DNA of 64,000 nucleotides, taken from positions 39,784 through 103,783 of the forward strand of contig JAQZDA010000006.1 of NCBI GenBank assembly GCA_028751075.1, in the 5' to 3' direction. Of this stretch, positions 1 to 8,232 are shown one piece after another; position 1 is the first letter of the stretch, and each line of letters starts with the position of its first letter. The DNA is from Euryarchaeota archaeon Ods02 (lineage in GTDB: Archaea; Halobacteriota; Halobacteria; Halobacteriales; Halorutilaceae). The notes below the pieces were generated by a model, which saw nothing but the letters and a program-made list of their open reading frames with translations, made no database searches and had not been told where the DNA came from. The translations under genes were made by a program, and so were the position numbers.

Positions 1-25
1 CGTCGCCAGCGAACACCCCGACGAG

Positions 26-610
26 ATGGGGGAGATAGAGCGCAGGAGGTTGGAGGACCCCGACGACTCGAGCCTTATCAGGAACCCCGAGGTAATTGCC
101 GGAGTTGCTTTCTCCTTGGTCATCGTAGCTGTCTTCGCGTACTCGATCTTCTTCGCGGACGTTACCCAGGTCGTCGAACCAAGCGAACGCGGAACCGTGG
201 AAGAGTACGGAACCATCTCCATCGAGGTAGACGGTGAAGCCATCGACCTCACCCAGGAGGACTATCTCGAAGCCGACGTCCACTGGTTCCTCCACCCCGA
301 CACCGTCGAAGAAGCCGAATCAGTCTACGTCTGGGAGAAACACTCCAGAGACGTCACCCTGGAGTACGCGTTGCTGTCTCTGGGTGTAGACGTCGGAACC
401 AGCACCGACAACGCTACCTTCGTCGACATCACGTTGGCGGAAGCCGAGCGCGAACCCATCACCTACAGCGAAGCAGCGGGGGACACCGTCGAGATAACGG
501 TGAACGACGAAGACGTACAGCCACGGGAGCGCCGGCTGCACGGCGCCGCCTCCCCAGGTGAAGCGGAGGAAGGAGACCACGTACACGTCAAGCTGGAGGC
601 CGCAGAATGA
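26..610 (+). CDS. Single-pass membrane protein, function unknown
   Basis: A protein of about 194 residues with a short acidic/basic N-terminus, one membrane helix at about residues 22-43 (rich in V, A, F, I) and an acidic exterior domain of about 150 residues with no motif I recognise. The reading frame is already open at the left edge of the window, so the true start may lie upstream; the ATG used here is the first visible one. Its stop overlaps the start of the tRNA methyltransferase gene by four bases (ATGA), so the two are probably co-transcribed. That coupling does not by itself give a function. Confidence 0.7.
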   Translation: MGEIERRRLEDPDDSSLIRNPEVIAGVAFSLVIVAVFAYSIFFADVTQVVEPSERGTVEEYGTISIEVDGEAIDLTQEDYLEADVHWFLHPDTVEEAESVYVWEKHSRDVTLEYALLSLGVDVGTSTDNATFVDITLAEAEREPITYSEAAGDTVEITVNDEDVQPRERRLHGAASPGEAEEGDHVHVKLEAAE

Positions 611-1137
611 CCGTTGAGGTGCTGCGGCTCGGCCACCGTCCCGCCCGCGACCAGAGGCTGACGTCGCACGTCGCACTGACTGCGCGAGCGTTCGGCGCCG
701 ACCGGGTGCACGTCAGCGGCGGCGAAGACAGCGGCCCCATCGAAACAGTCGAAAGCATCGTGGAACGGTTCGGCGGAGAGTTCACTGCAGAGAGGGAGCC
801 GTCGCCGAAGAAGCTCGTGAAGGACTGGAATGGCGACGTCGTCCACCTAACTATGTACGGCTTACCCGTCCAGGACGTCGTCGAAGAAGATGGACTCACG
901 CACTCAGAAGCCGACGACGTACTCGTCGCCGTGGGATCACGGAAGGTCCACGGATGGATATACGACGAAGCCAGCTACAACGTCGCCGTCACCAGTCAGC
1001 CGCATAGCGAGGTCGCAGCGCTCGCCGTCTTCCTACACATGTACTTTGACGGCAGCGAGCTAGATCTAGAGCATCCGGGTGGAGAGATAGAGGTCGTACC
1101 CTCCGGACAGGGGAAGAAGACCCGGGAACCCGAGTGA
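607..1137 (+). CDS. trm56: tRNA (cytidine-2'-O-)-methyltransferase aTrm56
   Basis: Likely the archaeal SPOUT-class methyltransferase that places the 2'-O-methyl group on C56 in the T-loop of tRNAs using S-adenosylmethionine. The diagnostic N-terminus is present (RLGHRPARDQRLTSHVALTA, residues 6-25), followed by the family's middle block with VHLTMYG and a VGSRKVHGWIYDEASYNVAVT segment forming the knotted cofactor site, interrupted here only by quotation. The 176-residue length is normal for the family. The ATG overlaps the stop of the preceding membrane protein (ATGA). Nothing in the sequence suggests loss of function. Confidence 0.93.
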   Translation: MTVEVLRLGHRPARDQRLTSHVALTARAFGADRVHVSGGEDSGPIETVESIVERFGGEFTAEREPSPKKLVKDWNGDVVHLTMYGLPVQDVVEEDGLTHSEADDVLVAVGSRKVHGWIYDEASYNVAVTSQPHSEVAALAVFLHMYFDGSELDLEHPGGEIEVVPSGQGKKTREPE

Positions 1138-1149
1138 AGGCCGGCTTTC

Positions 1150-1506
1150 TCAGGAGAGGTCGGAGATAGCTTCTGCGAGATCGCCGCCAGCTTCCTCCAG
1201 CGCTTCGCGGGCGGTGTCCTCGTCGACGCCGGCGCGCTCGGAAACCAGCTCGACGTCGCCTTCGTCGACGCCTCCTGCCGCACCACCTTCTACCTCTCGG
1301 CTCTCCGCCTGACCGACGACCTGAAACGTCGTCTGCCCTTTAGCGTCCATCTTAGTGACTTCGGGCGCGGAGATCACCAGCTCCTCGTCCGACGTCCTGA
1401 TGACTACCTCTTCGACGCCGTCTATCTCGTCCATGTCGATGCCCATCTGGTTCATCATCTTCTGCATGCGTTTCGAGTCGAAGCCGCCGCCGCGTCCACC
1501 TAACAT
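1150..1506 (-). CDS. nac: Nascent polypeptide-associated complex protein
   Basis: Archaeal homodimeric NAC, a ribosome-bound chaperone contacting emerging polypeptides. The N-terminus has the glycine-rich, Met-rich lead ([20 protein letters not shown]) typical of archaeal NAC. The NAC beta-barrel covers roughly residues 30-70, including the [15 protein letters not shown] core. A UBA-like helical domain closes the protein at about 82-118 ([20 protein letters not shown]). Length (118 residues) is typical. It is transcribed towards Trm56 and ends a few bases from it, so the two are convergent. The linker between NAC and UBA is rich in Gly and acidic residues, as expected for a halophile. Confidence 0.93.
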   Translation of the reverse strand: MLGGRGGGFDSKRMQKMMNQMGIDMDEIDGVEEVVIRTSDEELVISAPEVTKMDAKGQTTFQVVGQAESREVEGGAAGGVDEGDVELVSERAGVDEDTAREALEEAGGDLAEAISDLS

Positions 1507-1597
1507 AGCTACGGGTAGGGGGTGGAGCCCCTAAAAACGAACGGTGACCGGTGGTGTCCTGCGTCTGAAGCGATATAGGTTCGCCGCCGTCGATGTG

Positions 1598-1876
1598 TCA
1601 GGAGCTGCTCCGTCGCTTCATCAGCCATACGAAGCCCGCCGCCAGAAGCAGGAGCAAAGCGAGGTTGACGAACGCCTCGAACAGGTCGACGTACTCCCGT
1701 GATAGCCAGGTCTGGAGGAACGACACCAGGCTCCAGTAGAACCGTAGCGCGAAGTATACGGCGAGCACGAGCACCACTGAGAGCAAGGCCTTGAAAACGA
1801 AGCCCTCGCTGCCCTCCGGCATTACGTCGTCGACTTCGAAACCGCCTCCGCCACCGGAGCCCTCCTCTGATGTCAT
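1598..1876 (-). CDS. Small two-helix membrane protein
   Basis: Ninety-two residues: an acidic Gly-rich N-terminus (residues 1-25), a first membrane helix at about 27-48 and a second at about 66-86, then a short basic/serine tail. No enzymatic motif. Its start overlaps the stop of the upstream DUF7490-like surface protein gene (ATGA), so the two are translationally coupled and the small protein may assist or accompany the surface protein in the membrane. That role is an inference from position only. Confidence 0.7.
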   Translation of the reverse strand: MTSEEGSGGGGGFEVDDVMPEGSEGFVFKALLSVVLVLAVYFALRFYWSLVSFLQTWLSREYVDLFEAFVNLALLLLLAAGFVWLMKRRSSS

Positions 1877-2883
1877 CGGAGACCACCTCTCCTGCGACGG
1901 AGAACCAGGGTGGACAGCAATAGAGCAGCGGCTGCGGCGAAGACTCCGAAGCCAGGTGTCGCCTCCTCGGGTTCGCCGTCCAGCTGCTCCTCGAGCTCCC
2001 TTCTCTCCTCCCTAAACCTCTGTTCCTCGTCCTCGAACTCCTCGACCTCGAGCCCGACGTCTCGCTCGGTTACGTTAGCCTCTACCTCGCGGGTGGGGTC
2101 GAGGTTCGCCGTTATCCTGTGGGTCGCCACGACGTTTCCGTCGCTCCATATCTCGGCGTCGAGGTAGTAGTTGTAGCCGTCCGGCACCGATAGCGTGGTG
2201 TCGACTGCTTCGGTCTCCGTCGGCGACACCGAAGCCGCCGTCTGTGTTTCGTCGGCGAGTATGTTCGACTCCGCCTGACGCGCCTTCACCATGAGGTCCA
2301 CGGACTCCACCGTGTCGCCTGCGTTCGACAGGTAACTGGTTACGTCTAGCTCCACATGGTCGCCGGCCTCCGCTATCGAGAACTCCATAGAAGACAGTAT
2401 GTAGAAGTCGTGGAACTCGACGTCGCTGTCCATGTGCTCCGGAGTCAGCGACTCGACACCGGATATCCGGACGCTGCGTTCGCTGGCTCTCTCGCCGTCA
2501 GTGTAGACAACTACGTCGAACTCGTAGCTTCCGCTGCGTTCGACCTCGACTGGGACACGTATCTCCGTCTCCTCACCTCCCACTATCTCTTCGAGCTCGT
2601 GGGTGGACTCGTCCTCTAGCAATCCGGTGTCCGTGCTCCTCGCACGCACCACCACGGAGACGTCTCCGTCTACGGTGTCCGTGCTCCATAACCTGGACAC
2701 CGTGACTATCTCAGCCGACCCACCGGTCACCTCACCTGGTTCCACGTCGACCTCCTCCACCATGATCTGCGCGGCCCCGGGTGGATCTTCTTCGTCGAAG
2801 ACACCTGGTGCGACCGCCGCGACCACCGCACCGACGAATACCAAGGCCACCACCCCTGCTAACAGCAAGTGTTCGACCCTCAT
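1873..2883 (-). CDS. PGF-CTERM surface protein, DUF7490-like
   Basis: Exported protein of 336 residues. An N-terminal hydrophobic signal (about residues 5-28) is followed by two beta-rich domains of the CARDB/Ig-like kind, a charged coiled segment near 280-305 (EEFEDEEQRFREERRELEEQ), and the archaeosortase signal at the end: TPGFGVFAAAAALLLS then RRRR. I recall a haloarchaeal family (DUF7490) with the same order, including the NYYLDAEIW and TANLDPTREV segments, so the family call is from memory. The substrate or partner is unknown. It should be anchored to the envelope after processing at the PGF motif. It leads an operon with the small membrane protein downstream. Confidence 0.85.
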   Translation of the reverse strand: MRVEHLLLAGVVALVFVGAVVAAVAPGVFDEEDPPGAAQIMVEEVDVEPGEVTGGSAEIVTVSRLWSTDTVDGDVSVVVRARSTDTGLLEDESTHELEEIVGGEETEIRVPVEVERSGSYEFDVVVYTDGERASERSVRISGVESLTPEHMDSDVEFHDFYILSSMEFSIAEAGDHVELDVTSYLSNAGDTVESVDLMVKARQAESNILADETQTAASVSPTETEAVDTTLSVPDGYNYYLDAEIWSDGNVVATHRITANLDPTREVEANVTERDVGLEVEEFEDEEQRFREERRELEEQLDGEPEEATPGFGVFAAAAALLLSTLVLRRRRGGLR

Positions 2884-2980
2884 GCTCTAGGGGTTGTCCA
2901 CCTCGTTCATAGTGTTTACGTAGGGTGAAACCGGGGTTTCAGCCTCCCTTCCGACCTGTGTCCTCTGCGTCGTCGTCAAC

Positions 2981-2987
2981 CTTAATA
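2981..2987 (+). promoter_or_regulatory. TATA-like box of the HTH-CBS regulator gene
   Basis: CTTAATA lies about 28 bases before the ATG at 3012. This spacing fits a leaderless archaeal transcript starting at that ATG and is the reason for choosing it over the in-frame ATG at 3000. Confidence 0.5.
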
Positions 2988-3011
2988 CGGGAGATTACTA
3001 TGGGTTATACG

Positions 3012-3569
3012 ATGGAGGTTCCGACGCCGGAAGACCTCAGGGAGAAGCGCAACGAGCTCGGGCTAACGCAGAGCGAGCTAGCGGACGAAGCCGGAGTCAG
3101 CCAGCCCCTGATAGCCCGTATCGAGAACGGAGACGTCGACCCCAGGCTGTCGACGGTGACCCGGATCGTCGAGGTTTTCGAAGGCCACGAGGAACGCAGG
3201 GTCACCGCGGAGGACCTCATGAGTGAGGAGGTCATAAGCGTGTCACCCGACGACACCGTACGTGCCGCAGTCGACAGGATGCAGGAGAGCCAGTTCAGCC
3301 AGCTACCCGTCGTCGACGACGACATCCCCGTGGGATCTATGACGGACTCCATCGTCGCCCGCGCACGAGGCGAGGTCGACGACCTACCGGACGCAGACGT
3401 CGAGGACATCATGGGCGAGAGCTTCCCCACGGTGTCTCCCGAGGAAGACCTCTCCACGCTGTCGCGGTTGCTCGACCACAGCAGCGCCGTCCTCGTCACC
3501 GAACGCGGCCGCGTCGTCGGCATAGTCAGCGAAGCCGACCTCGCCGCACATGTCGGAAGCGGAAGCTGA
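3012..3569 (+). CDS. HTH (XRE) transcription regulator with paired CBS domains
   Basis: The N-terminus is a helix-turn-helix of the Cro/C1 (XRE) class: LREKRNELGLTQSELADEAG followed by the recognition helix in SQPLIARIENGDVDPRLST. Two CBS motifs follow at about residues 55-110 (EDLMSEEVISVSPDDTVRAA) and 120-180 (VEDIMGESFPTVSPEEDLST). CBS pairs bind adenosine nucleotides or related ligands, so this is likely a ligand-responsive DNA-binding regulator. The HTH-CBS architecture is common in euryarchaea. Its targets are not evident; the gene stands alone and converges on the DUF655 gene. The start at 3012 is preferred from TATA spacing and because homologues begin close to the PTPEDLR segment. 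Confidence 0.88.
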   Translation: MEVPTPEDLREKRNELGLTQSELADEAGVSQPLIARIENGDVDPRLSTVTRIVEVFEGHEERRVTAEDLMSEEVISVSPDDTVRAAVDRMQESQFSQLPVVDDDIPVGSMTDSIVARARGEVDDLPDADVEDIMGESFPTVSPEEDLSTLSRLLDHSSAVLVTERGRVVGIVSEADLAAHVGSGS

Positions 3570-3606
3570 CTCAGCCGCAGGCCAGCGAAAACGAGCTATG
3601 GGGTCT

Positions 3607-4170
3607 CTATCGAACGAACAGCTTGTACTTGACGTCCTCGTCCTTCAGCTCGTCAACGATACGTTCCTGAAGTATCTCGTCGGGGTTGTGAAGTCCGTCG
3701 ACGCGTTCCTCGAGGTCGTCGTAGCTGTCGAAACGCTCGAACTCACGTTCCTCTATCAACGCGTTCCGTATCTTCTCACCGACTCCCGGCAGGAGATCCA
3801 GCTGATGGAGGCGGATGGTGACGCTGTCGGCGTCGTTGAAGAAGTCGACGAACCGTCGTTCGTCGTCGTGGAGGATGTCCTCCACCGCATACTCCAGCTC
3901 CTTCCTCGCGCCCTGAGTCAGGTCGTCGAACTCTATGCGCTGTTTCACGCGGTCCGCGACCTCCCTGTCGCCGTCTCCGACGTAGACGTAGTCAGCGATC
4001 TTGACGTGTGCGTCCTCCTTCGGCAGAACCTCCAGAAGGGTGAAGTTCCGGGTTCCGATTCCCTGTATCAACGTGTCGTCGTCGACGCGGTCCTCGCTGT
4101 GGCCGTCCGGCAGGTACTCGAGAACGTACACGTACTCCTCTCTCTCGGAGTCCTCGTTGTCCTTGGTCAT
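3607..4170 (-). CDS. DUF655 family RNA/DNA-binding protein
   Basis: A 187-residue protein of the archaeal DUF655 family. An N-terminal OB-like part (EEYVYVLEYLPDG, then IQGIGTRNFTLLEVLPK and IADYVYVGDGDRE) is followed by a helix-hairpin-helix region (LHQLDLLPGVGEKIRNALIE, about residues 123-142) that suggests nucleic-acid binding. It is third in the order L21e, Rpo4, DUF655, a euryarchaeal arrangement tied to translation and transcription. In many relatives the rRNA dimethyltransferase gene ksgA comes next; here the next gene is the unrelated convergent regulator. Confidence 0.9.
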   Translation of the reverse strand: MTKDNEDSEREEYVYVLEYLPDGHSEDRVDDDTLIQGIGTRNFTLLEVLPKEDAHVKIADYVYVGDGDREVADRVKQRIEFDDLTQGARKELEYAVEDILHDDERRFVDFFNDADSVTIRLHQLDLLPGVGEKIRNALIEEREFERFDSYDDLEERVDGLHNPDEILQERIVDELKDEDVKYKLFVR

Positions 4171-4184
4171 AGGCGCCTCCTAGT

Positions 4185-4535
4185 TTACCTGTACTGGGCG
4201 ACGGTATTTAGTATCTCGTCCAGCTCGTCGCCGTCGAGGGAGTACCGTTCTTTGGCGTAGATAGCTCTGAGCTCATCCCTGTTCCGCGGCAGAAGGTCAG
4301 CTACCTTGTGCGCGACGAAGTCGTCGACGGCCTCCATCTCCCCGAGCTCCTCCACGAGCTCCCGGGCTTCGTCGGCTTCAAGGTGTCCGAACTCGTTGGC
4401 GTGATCCAGAGAACGCCGTAGCTCGAAAGCCATCTCCCTGTCGTCGTCGCTCCTCTCCTCCGCTATCTCGTTGAGGGTCTCCTTGACCTCGGCGACGGTG
4501 ACGTACTCCTCCTCCAGCTTCTCCTTGACTATCAT
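4185..4535 (-). CDS. rpo4: DNA-directed RNA polymerase subunit Rpo4 (RpoF)
   Basis: The 116-residue protein matches archaeal Rpo4, which forms the polymerase stalk with Rpo7 and binds emerging RNA. Features include the start MIVKEKLEEEYVTVAEVKE, a middle all-helical section, and the C-terminal HRDC-like part with ADLLPRNRDELRAIYAKERY and the closing LDEILNTV. Its ATG overlaps the stop of rpl21e (ATGA), supporting both start choice and operon structure. It is followed 14 bases later by DUF655. Confidence 0.93.
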   Translation of the reverse strand: MIVKEKLEEEYVTVAEVKETLNEIAEERSDDDREMAFELRRSLDHANEFGHLEADEARELVEELGEMEAVDDFVAHKVADLLPRNRDELRAIYAKERYSLDGDELDEILNTVAQYR

Positions 4536-4822
4536 CCTTGAGGCTTGAGGTGGTGTGGTCGAACGACCTGTTTCTTCGTCATGTCACCGTCCTGGAACTC
4601 CACCTCGAAAGCCCTGCCCTGCTCACCCTTCACCACGCCTGTGACGCCGTGGAAACGCGGGTGAGGTCGGCCCTCGGGAACGCTGGGGTCGATGACCACG
4701 TGGACCACGTCGCCTTCCTCGAACTCCTGAACCGCGGAGCTAGGTGCCGCCGCGCCTTCCTCCCGTGCGGCGTTGCTGAGTTTGTTCCGCGTCGCGTTGT
4801 TCTGTCCCTGAGAGTTCGGCAT
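4532..4822 (-). CDS. rpl21e: Large ribosomal subunit protein eL21
   Basis: Ninety-six residues of the eL21 SH3-like barrel family. Recognisable blocks are the N-terminal NSQGQNNATRNKLSN, the VHVVIDPSVPEGRPHPRFHG motif with the following VTGVVKGEQGRAFEVE, and the basic tail KKQVVRPHHLKP. The protein is less basic than non-halophilic homologues, as expected. It heads the rpl21e-rpo4-DUF655 operon on the minus strand. The neighbouring plus-strand phosphate permease starts 100 bases away, so the intervening DNA likely carries divergent promoters. Confidence 0.94.
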   Translation of the reverse strand: MPNSQGQNNATRNKLSNAAREEGAAAPSSAVQEFEEGDVVHVVIDPSVPEGRPHPRFHGVTGVVKGEQGRAFEVEFQDGDMTKKQVVRPHHLKPQG

Positions 4823-4921
4823 ACATCATCCTGTCCTGCAGAGGACATAAGGGTTTTCGTTGTAGAGGCGGAGGCGAGCCAAAATAGTTTAGAGTCGCCC
4901 CACGCCCCTTAGTCCAAGAAG

Positions 4922-6130
4922 ATGGAGGTCCTCGTCGTAGTCGCCGTCGCGTTGCTCGCCGGCCTCGTCATGGCGTGGACCATCGGCGCGAACAGCAACA
5001 GCCCACCGTTCGCTCCCGCCGTCGGCGCCAACGCGATCCCCGTGATGCGCGCGGCGTTCTTCGTCGGGGTCTTCGGATTCCTCGGCGCAGTCCTCCAGGG
5101 CGCGTCCATCAGCGAGACCGTCGGCAACGACCTCATCGACGCCGTCACCATAACCCCGCTTGCCGCCGCCTGCGGCCTTCTCACTGCGGCGACGATGATA
5201 GTCGTCGGCAACCGACGCGGCTACCCCGTACCGGCGGCGTTCGTCGTCACCGGCGCGATGGTAGGTGTCGGCCTCGCATTAGGCGGCGACCCCGCCTACA
5301 CCACCTACCGCGACCTCGCCTTGTTCTGGCTCGCCATCCCGTTCTTCGCCGTAGCCATAGGCTTCGGAACCGCGTACGTCCTTCGGCGGGAGGACGTCTC
5401 CGAATCCGTCGCCGTACCACTGCTGGCGGCCGTCGTCGGCGCCACCGTCGTCCACATGAGGTTCGAGTTCATACCGCCTGCTGACGAGATGACCACCGCC
5501 GCCCACTACCTCTCCAGCCTTGCCGAACAGGAGTTCGACACCCTACCCGCAGTCTTCGGCGTCGACGTCGTCACCGTCACAGTGACCCTGGTGGCCGCGG
5601 CGGCGTTCTACCTCGCGCTCCAGCAGGCGGTGGAGGCTTCCGTCGAAAAGGGGATACGGCACTTCCTCGTGCTCCTCGGCGCGTTAGTGGTCTTCAGCAC
5701 CGGAGGCAGCCAGGTCGGCCTCGCCACCGGACCCCTCGAAGCCTTGTTCAGCGAGGAGCTAGGGCTTCCCACCATCTACCTCCTGATGTTCGGAGCCACC
5801 GGCCTCCTGATAGGTGCGTGGATGGGAGCGCCGCGCGTCGTACAGGCGGTTAGCAGGGAGTACAGCGAGCTAGGCGTCCGCCGCTCCATCAGCGCGCTCG
5901 TACCTTCGTTCCTCATCACCCAGGCCGCCATCACCCTCGGGCTACCTATCTCCGCGAACCAGATAGTGATATCCAGCGTCATCGGAAGCGGACTCGTCGA
6001 AGGCAGCGCTGGTGTGTCCGGGAACAAGATAGGGTACACCGTCGCGGTCTGGCTGTTCGCCCTGGGTGCCGCCGCGGTCGTCGCACACCTCCTCTACCTC
6101 GGGCTATCGTTCGGTGTAGGGATGCAGTAG
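4922..6130 (+). CDS. PiT-family inorganic phosphate transporter
   Basis: A 402-residue integral membrane protein with about ten helices. PiT carriers move phosphate with a cation. The N-terminal family signature appears as IGANSNSPPFAPAVGANAIP at residues 20-39, with Ser in place of the Asp of the bacterial GAND form. The second repeat carries ISANQIVISSVIGSGLVEG near residue 340. It stands alone, without phoU. The ATG at 4922 gives a natural hydrophobic first helix. A second, divergent PiT paralogue lies at 36354-37406, so the cell likely has two carriers of differing affinity or ion coupling. Confidence 0.88.
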   Translation: MEVLVVVAVALLAGLVMAWTIGANSNSPPFAPAVGANAIPVMRAAFFVGVFGFLGAVLQGASISETVGNDLIDAVTITPLAAACGLLTAATMIVVGNRRGYPVPAAFVVTGAMVGVGLALGGDPAYTTYRDLALFWLAIPFFAVAIGFGTAYVLRREDVSESVAVPLLAAVVGATVVHMRFEFIPPADEMTTAAHYLSSLAEQEFDTLPAVFGVDVVTVTVTLVAAAAFYLALQQAVEASVEKGIRHFLVLLGALVVFSTGGSQVGLATGPLEALFSEELGLPTIYLLMFGATGLLIGAWMGAPRVVQAVSREYSELGVRRSISALVPSFLITQAAITLGLPISANQIVISSVIGSGLVEGSAGVSGNKIGYTVAVWLFALGAAAVVAHLLYLGLSFGVGMQ

Positions 6131-6170
6131 TCATCGAACTTTGGCGGGACGTCCTGGCGGCTGCCGACCT

Positions 6171-6932
6171 CTAGCTGTCGCCGCCTTCGACCGCACCCTG
6201 TTTCAGCTCCCGGGCTTTCTCCTCCACGAACTCCACTCCATCGCGTTCGAGACCGTCGACGAAGACGCTGCCGGCGACGACGCCGTCCGCTCCTCCTTCG
6301 ACTATCTCGCTCGCGTGCTCGGGTTCGCTGACGCCGAAACCCACGGCCTTCGGAACCTCGTAGCCGCGGAGACCGTCGAGCGCCTCGTAGGTCTCGCCGG
6401 AGACGTCCTCCCGCGCACCCGTCGTCCCCAGCCGCGCCTGGACGTAGAGGAAACCCGACACTCGGTCGACGATGCGTTCCACCCGCTCGTCCGTCGTCGT
6501 AGGTGCGACGATGAAGACGAGGTCGACGTCGTGACGTCTGCAGGCTTCGTGGAGCTCGTCGGACTCCTCCACCGGTAGATCGGGGACTATGACGCCCTCT
6601 ATCCCTGCTTCCTTGCAGTCGGCTACGAAGTCGTCGACGCCGCGCTGGAGGATGAGGTTGTAGTAGGTCATGCAGACGAGGGGGACGTCGACGTCGGCGG
6701 AGGCGACGGCTTCGAAGTATCGGTCGGGGGTCATGCCTCCGTCCAGCGCCTCCGTGATGGCGTTCTGGATGGTTGGGCCGTCGGCGATGGGTTCGCTGAA
6801 CGGCAGTCCGACCTCGACGACGTCGGCGCCTCCGCGTTCGAAAGCCTCGATGACGTCGGCGACGTCGACGTCGCGGGGGTGGCCGGCGGTGAAGTACGTT
6901 ATCAACGCGGGTTCCTCGGGTAGCTCTATCAT
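6171..6932 (-). CDS. trpA: Tryptophan synthase alpha subunit
   Basis: TIM-barrel enzyme that cleaves indole-3-glycerol phosphate to indole and glyceraldehyde phosphate, the penultimate half-reaction of tryptophan synthesis. The catalytic acids sit in VEVGLPFSEPIADGPTIQNA (Glu40 and Asp51, matching Glu49 and Asp60 of the E. coli enzyme). The phosphate-binding end has GFGVSEPEHA and GVVAGSVFVDGLE. At 253 residues the length is normal. It is last in the trpC-trpB-trpA minus-strand cluster, 28 bases after trpB, and should share the trpB transcript. Confidence 0.96.
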   Translation of the reverse strand: MIELPEEPALITYFTAGHPRDVDVADVIEAFERGGADVVEVGLPFSEPIADGPTIQNAITEALDGGMTPDRYFEAVASADVDVPLVCMTYYNLILQRGVDDFVADCKEAGIEGVIVPDLPVEESDELHEACRRHDVDLVFIVAPTTTDERVERIVDRVSGFLYVQARLGTTGAREDVSGETYEALDGLRGYEVPKAVGFGVSEPEHASEIVEGGADGVVAGSVFVDGLERDGVEFVEEKARELKQGAVEGGDS

Positions 6933-6960
6933 CTGAAGCCACCTCCCTCGACTACCTCCT

Positions 6961-8172
6961 TCATCTGTCGCCCTCCTCCCGCAACATTGAGCCGTCGTCC
7001 GCGAGCGCGCTCTCCTGCATCACGGTGTCGAGGTCCTTGTCACCGCGGCCGGATAGGTTCACGACGACTACGTCGCCGAGGTCGTCCTCCTTCTCCAGCA
7101 ACGCCACAGCGTGCGCGCTCTCTAACGCGGGTATTATGCCCTCCTCTCGCGAGAGCTGGTGGAAAGCCTCCAGCGCTTCCGTGTCGTCCGCGGTCCGTGG
7201 TTCCACGCGGCCGGTGTCGACGAGGTACGCGAGCTCGGGGCCGACGCCGCTGTAGTCGAGGCCGGCGCTCAAGCTGTGGCTCTCGAGTATCTGTCCGTCT
7301 TCGTCCTGCAGCAGACGGGTGCGGGCTCCGTGTAAGACTCCTTCTTCGCCTACGTTGAGGGACGCCGAATGCGGGGCGCGGTCGTCCTCTATATCGAGGC
7401 CGCTGCCGCCGGCTTCGACGGCGTACAGCTCGACGTCTTCGTCGTCGCGGAACGCGTGGAACGCACCCATCGTGTTGCTTCCGCCTCCGGCGCATGCGAC
7501 GACGCTGTCGGGCAGCCGGCCGGCTCTCTCCTGTATCTGCCGTCGGGTTTCGCGGCCGATGACCGCCTGTAGGTCCCTGACCATGCTGGGGAAGGGATGA
7601 GGGCCGACGACGCTGCCTATGACGTAGTGGGTGTCCTCGACGTTCGTCGCCCAGTCACGGAGGGTCTCGTTGATGGCGTCCTTCAGCGTCCCCGAGCCGG
7701 CGTCCACCGGTACGACCTCCGCGCCCATCAACCTCATGCGGAAGACGTTGGGTTGCTGGCGCTGGATGTCCTTCTCACCCATGTATATCTCGCATTCGAG
7801 GTCGAGCGCGGCCGCCGCCATCGCGGTCGCGGTGCCGTGCTGGCCGGCGCCGGTCTCCGCGATGACCCTGTCCTTGTCCATCTTCTTCGCGAGCAACGCC
7901 TGCCCGAGGGCGTTGTTGAGCTTGTGTGCGCCTCCGTGGAGGAGGTCCTCGCGCTTGAGGTAGACGTCGGCGCCGATGCGTTCGCTGGTGGTGGGTGCGT
8001 GGTAGAGGGGCGTCGGTCGGCCTCCGTAGTCCCCGAGCCTTCGTTCGAACTCCTCCACGAACTCGTCGTCGTCGAGGTACCGTTCGTAGGCTTCCTCCAG
8101 CTCCTCTATGGCTGGCATCAGCGCCTCCGGGACGTACTGTCCGCCGTAGCCGCCGAACACCTCATCAGTCAT
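6961..8172 (-). CDS. trpB: Tryptophan synthase beta subunit
   Basis: PLP enzyme that condenses indole with serine. The PLP-binding lysine lies in the [15 protein letters not shown] motif (Lys84), and the phosphate-binding loop is [12 protein letters not shown]. With 403 residues and the [13 protein letters not shown] opening it is the canonical TrpB1 type that pairs with TrpA, rather than the longer TrpB2. The ATG at 8172 follows an operator region with three TGTAC(A/t) boxes (8182-8207), so trpBA probably has its own regulated, nearly leaderless promoter in addition to read-through from trpC. Confidence 0.96.
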   Translation of the reverse strand: MTDEVFGGYGGQYVPEALMPAIEELEEAYERYLDDDEFVEEFERRLGDYGGRPTPLYHAPTTSERIGADVYLKREDLLHGGAHKLNNALGQALLAKKMDKDRVIAETGAGQHGTATAMAAAALDLECEIYMGEKDIQRQQPNVFRMRLMGAEVVPVDAGSGTLKDAINETLRDWATNVEDTHYVIGSVVGPHPFPSMVRDLQAVIGRETRRQIQERAGRLPDSVVACAGGGSNTMGAFHAFRDDEDVELYAVEAGGSGLDIEDDRAPHSASLNVGEEGVLHGARTRLLQDEDGQILESHSLSAGLDYSGVGPELAYLVDTGRVEPRTADDTEALEAFHQLSREEGIIPALESAHAVALLEKEDDLGDVVVVNLSGRGDKDLDTVMQESALADDGSMLREEGDR

Positions 8173-8181
8173 GTATCATCT

Positions 8182-8207
8182 TGTACATCGATGTACTTCT
8201 CTGTACA
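8182..8207 (-). promoter_or_regulatory. Triple TRP-box-like operator before trpBA
   Basis: TGTACA occurs at 8182-8187 and 8202-8207, with TGTACT at 8192-8197, so the three hexamers are exactly 10 bp apart. The first two form a perfect 14-bp palindrome GTACATCGATGTAC (8183-8196). TGTACA is the TRP-box consensus bound by the TrpY repressor in Methanothermobacter (established knowledge). The array is 10 bases upstream of the trpB start, where it would overlap the promoter and transcription start. No trpY-like gene is in this window. Confidence 0.65.
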
Positions 8208-8232
8208 TTAGCCTTCTGTCTTGCGCGCGCCA

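Noticed and set aside
3550..4260. Plus-strand frame across DUF655
   Set aside because: Shadow of the DUF655 gene; Val/Leu-rich and lacking a start signal.
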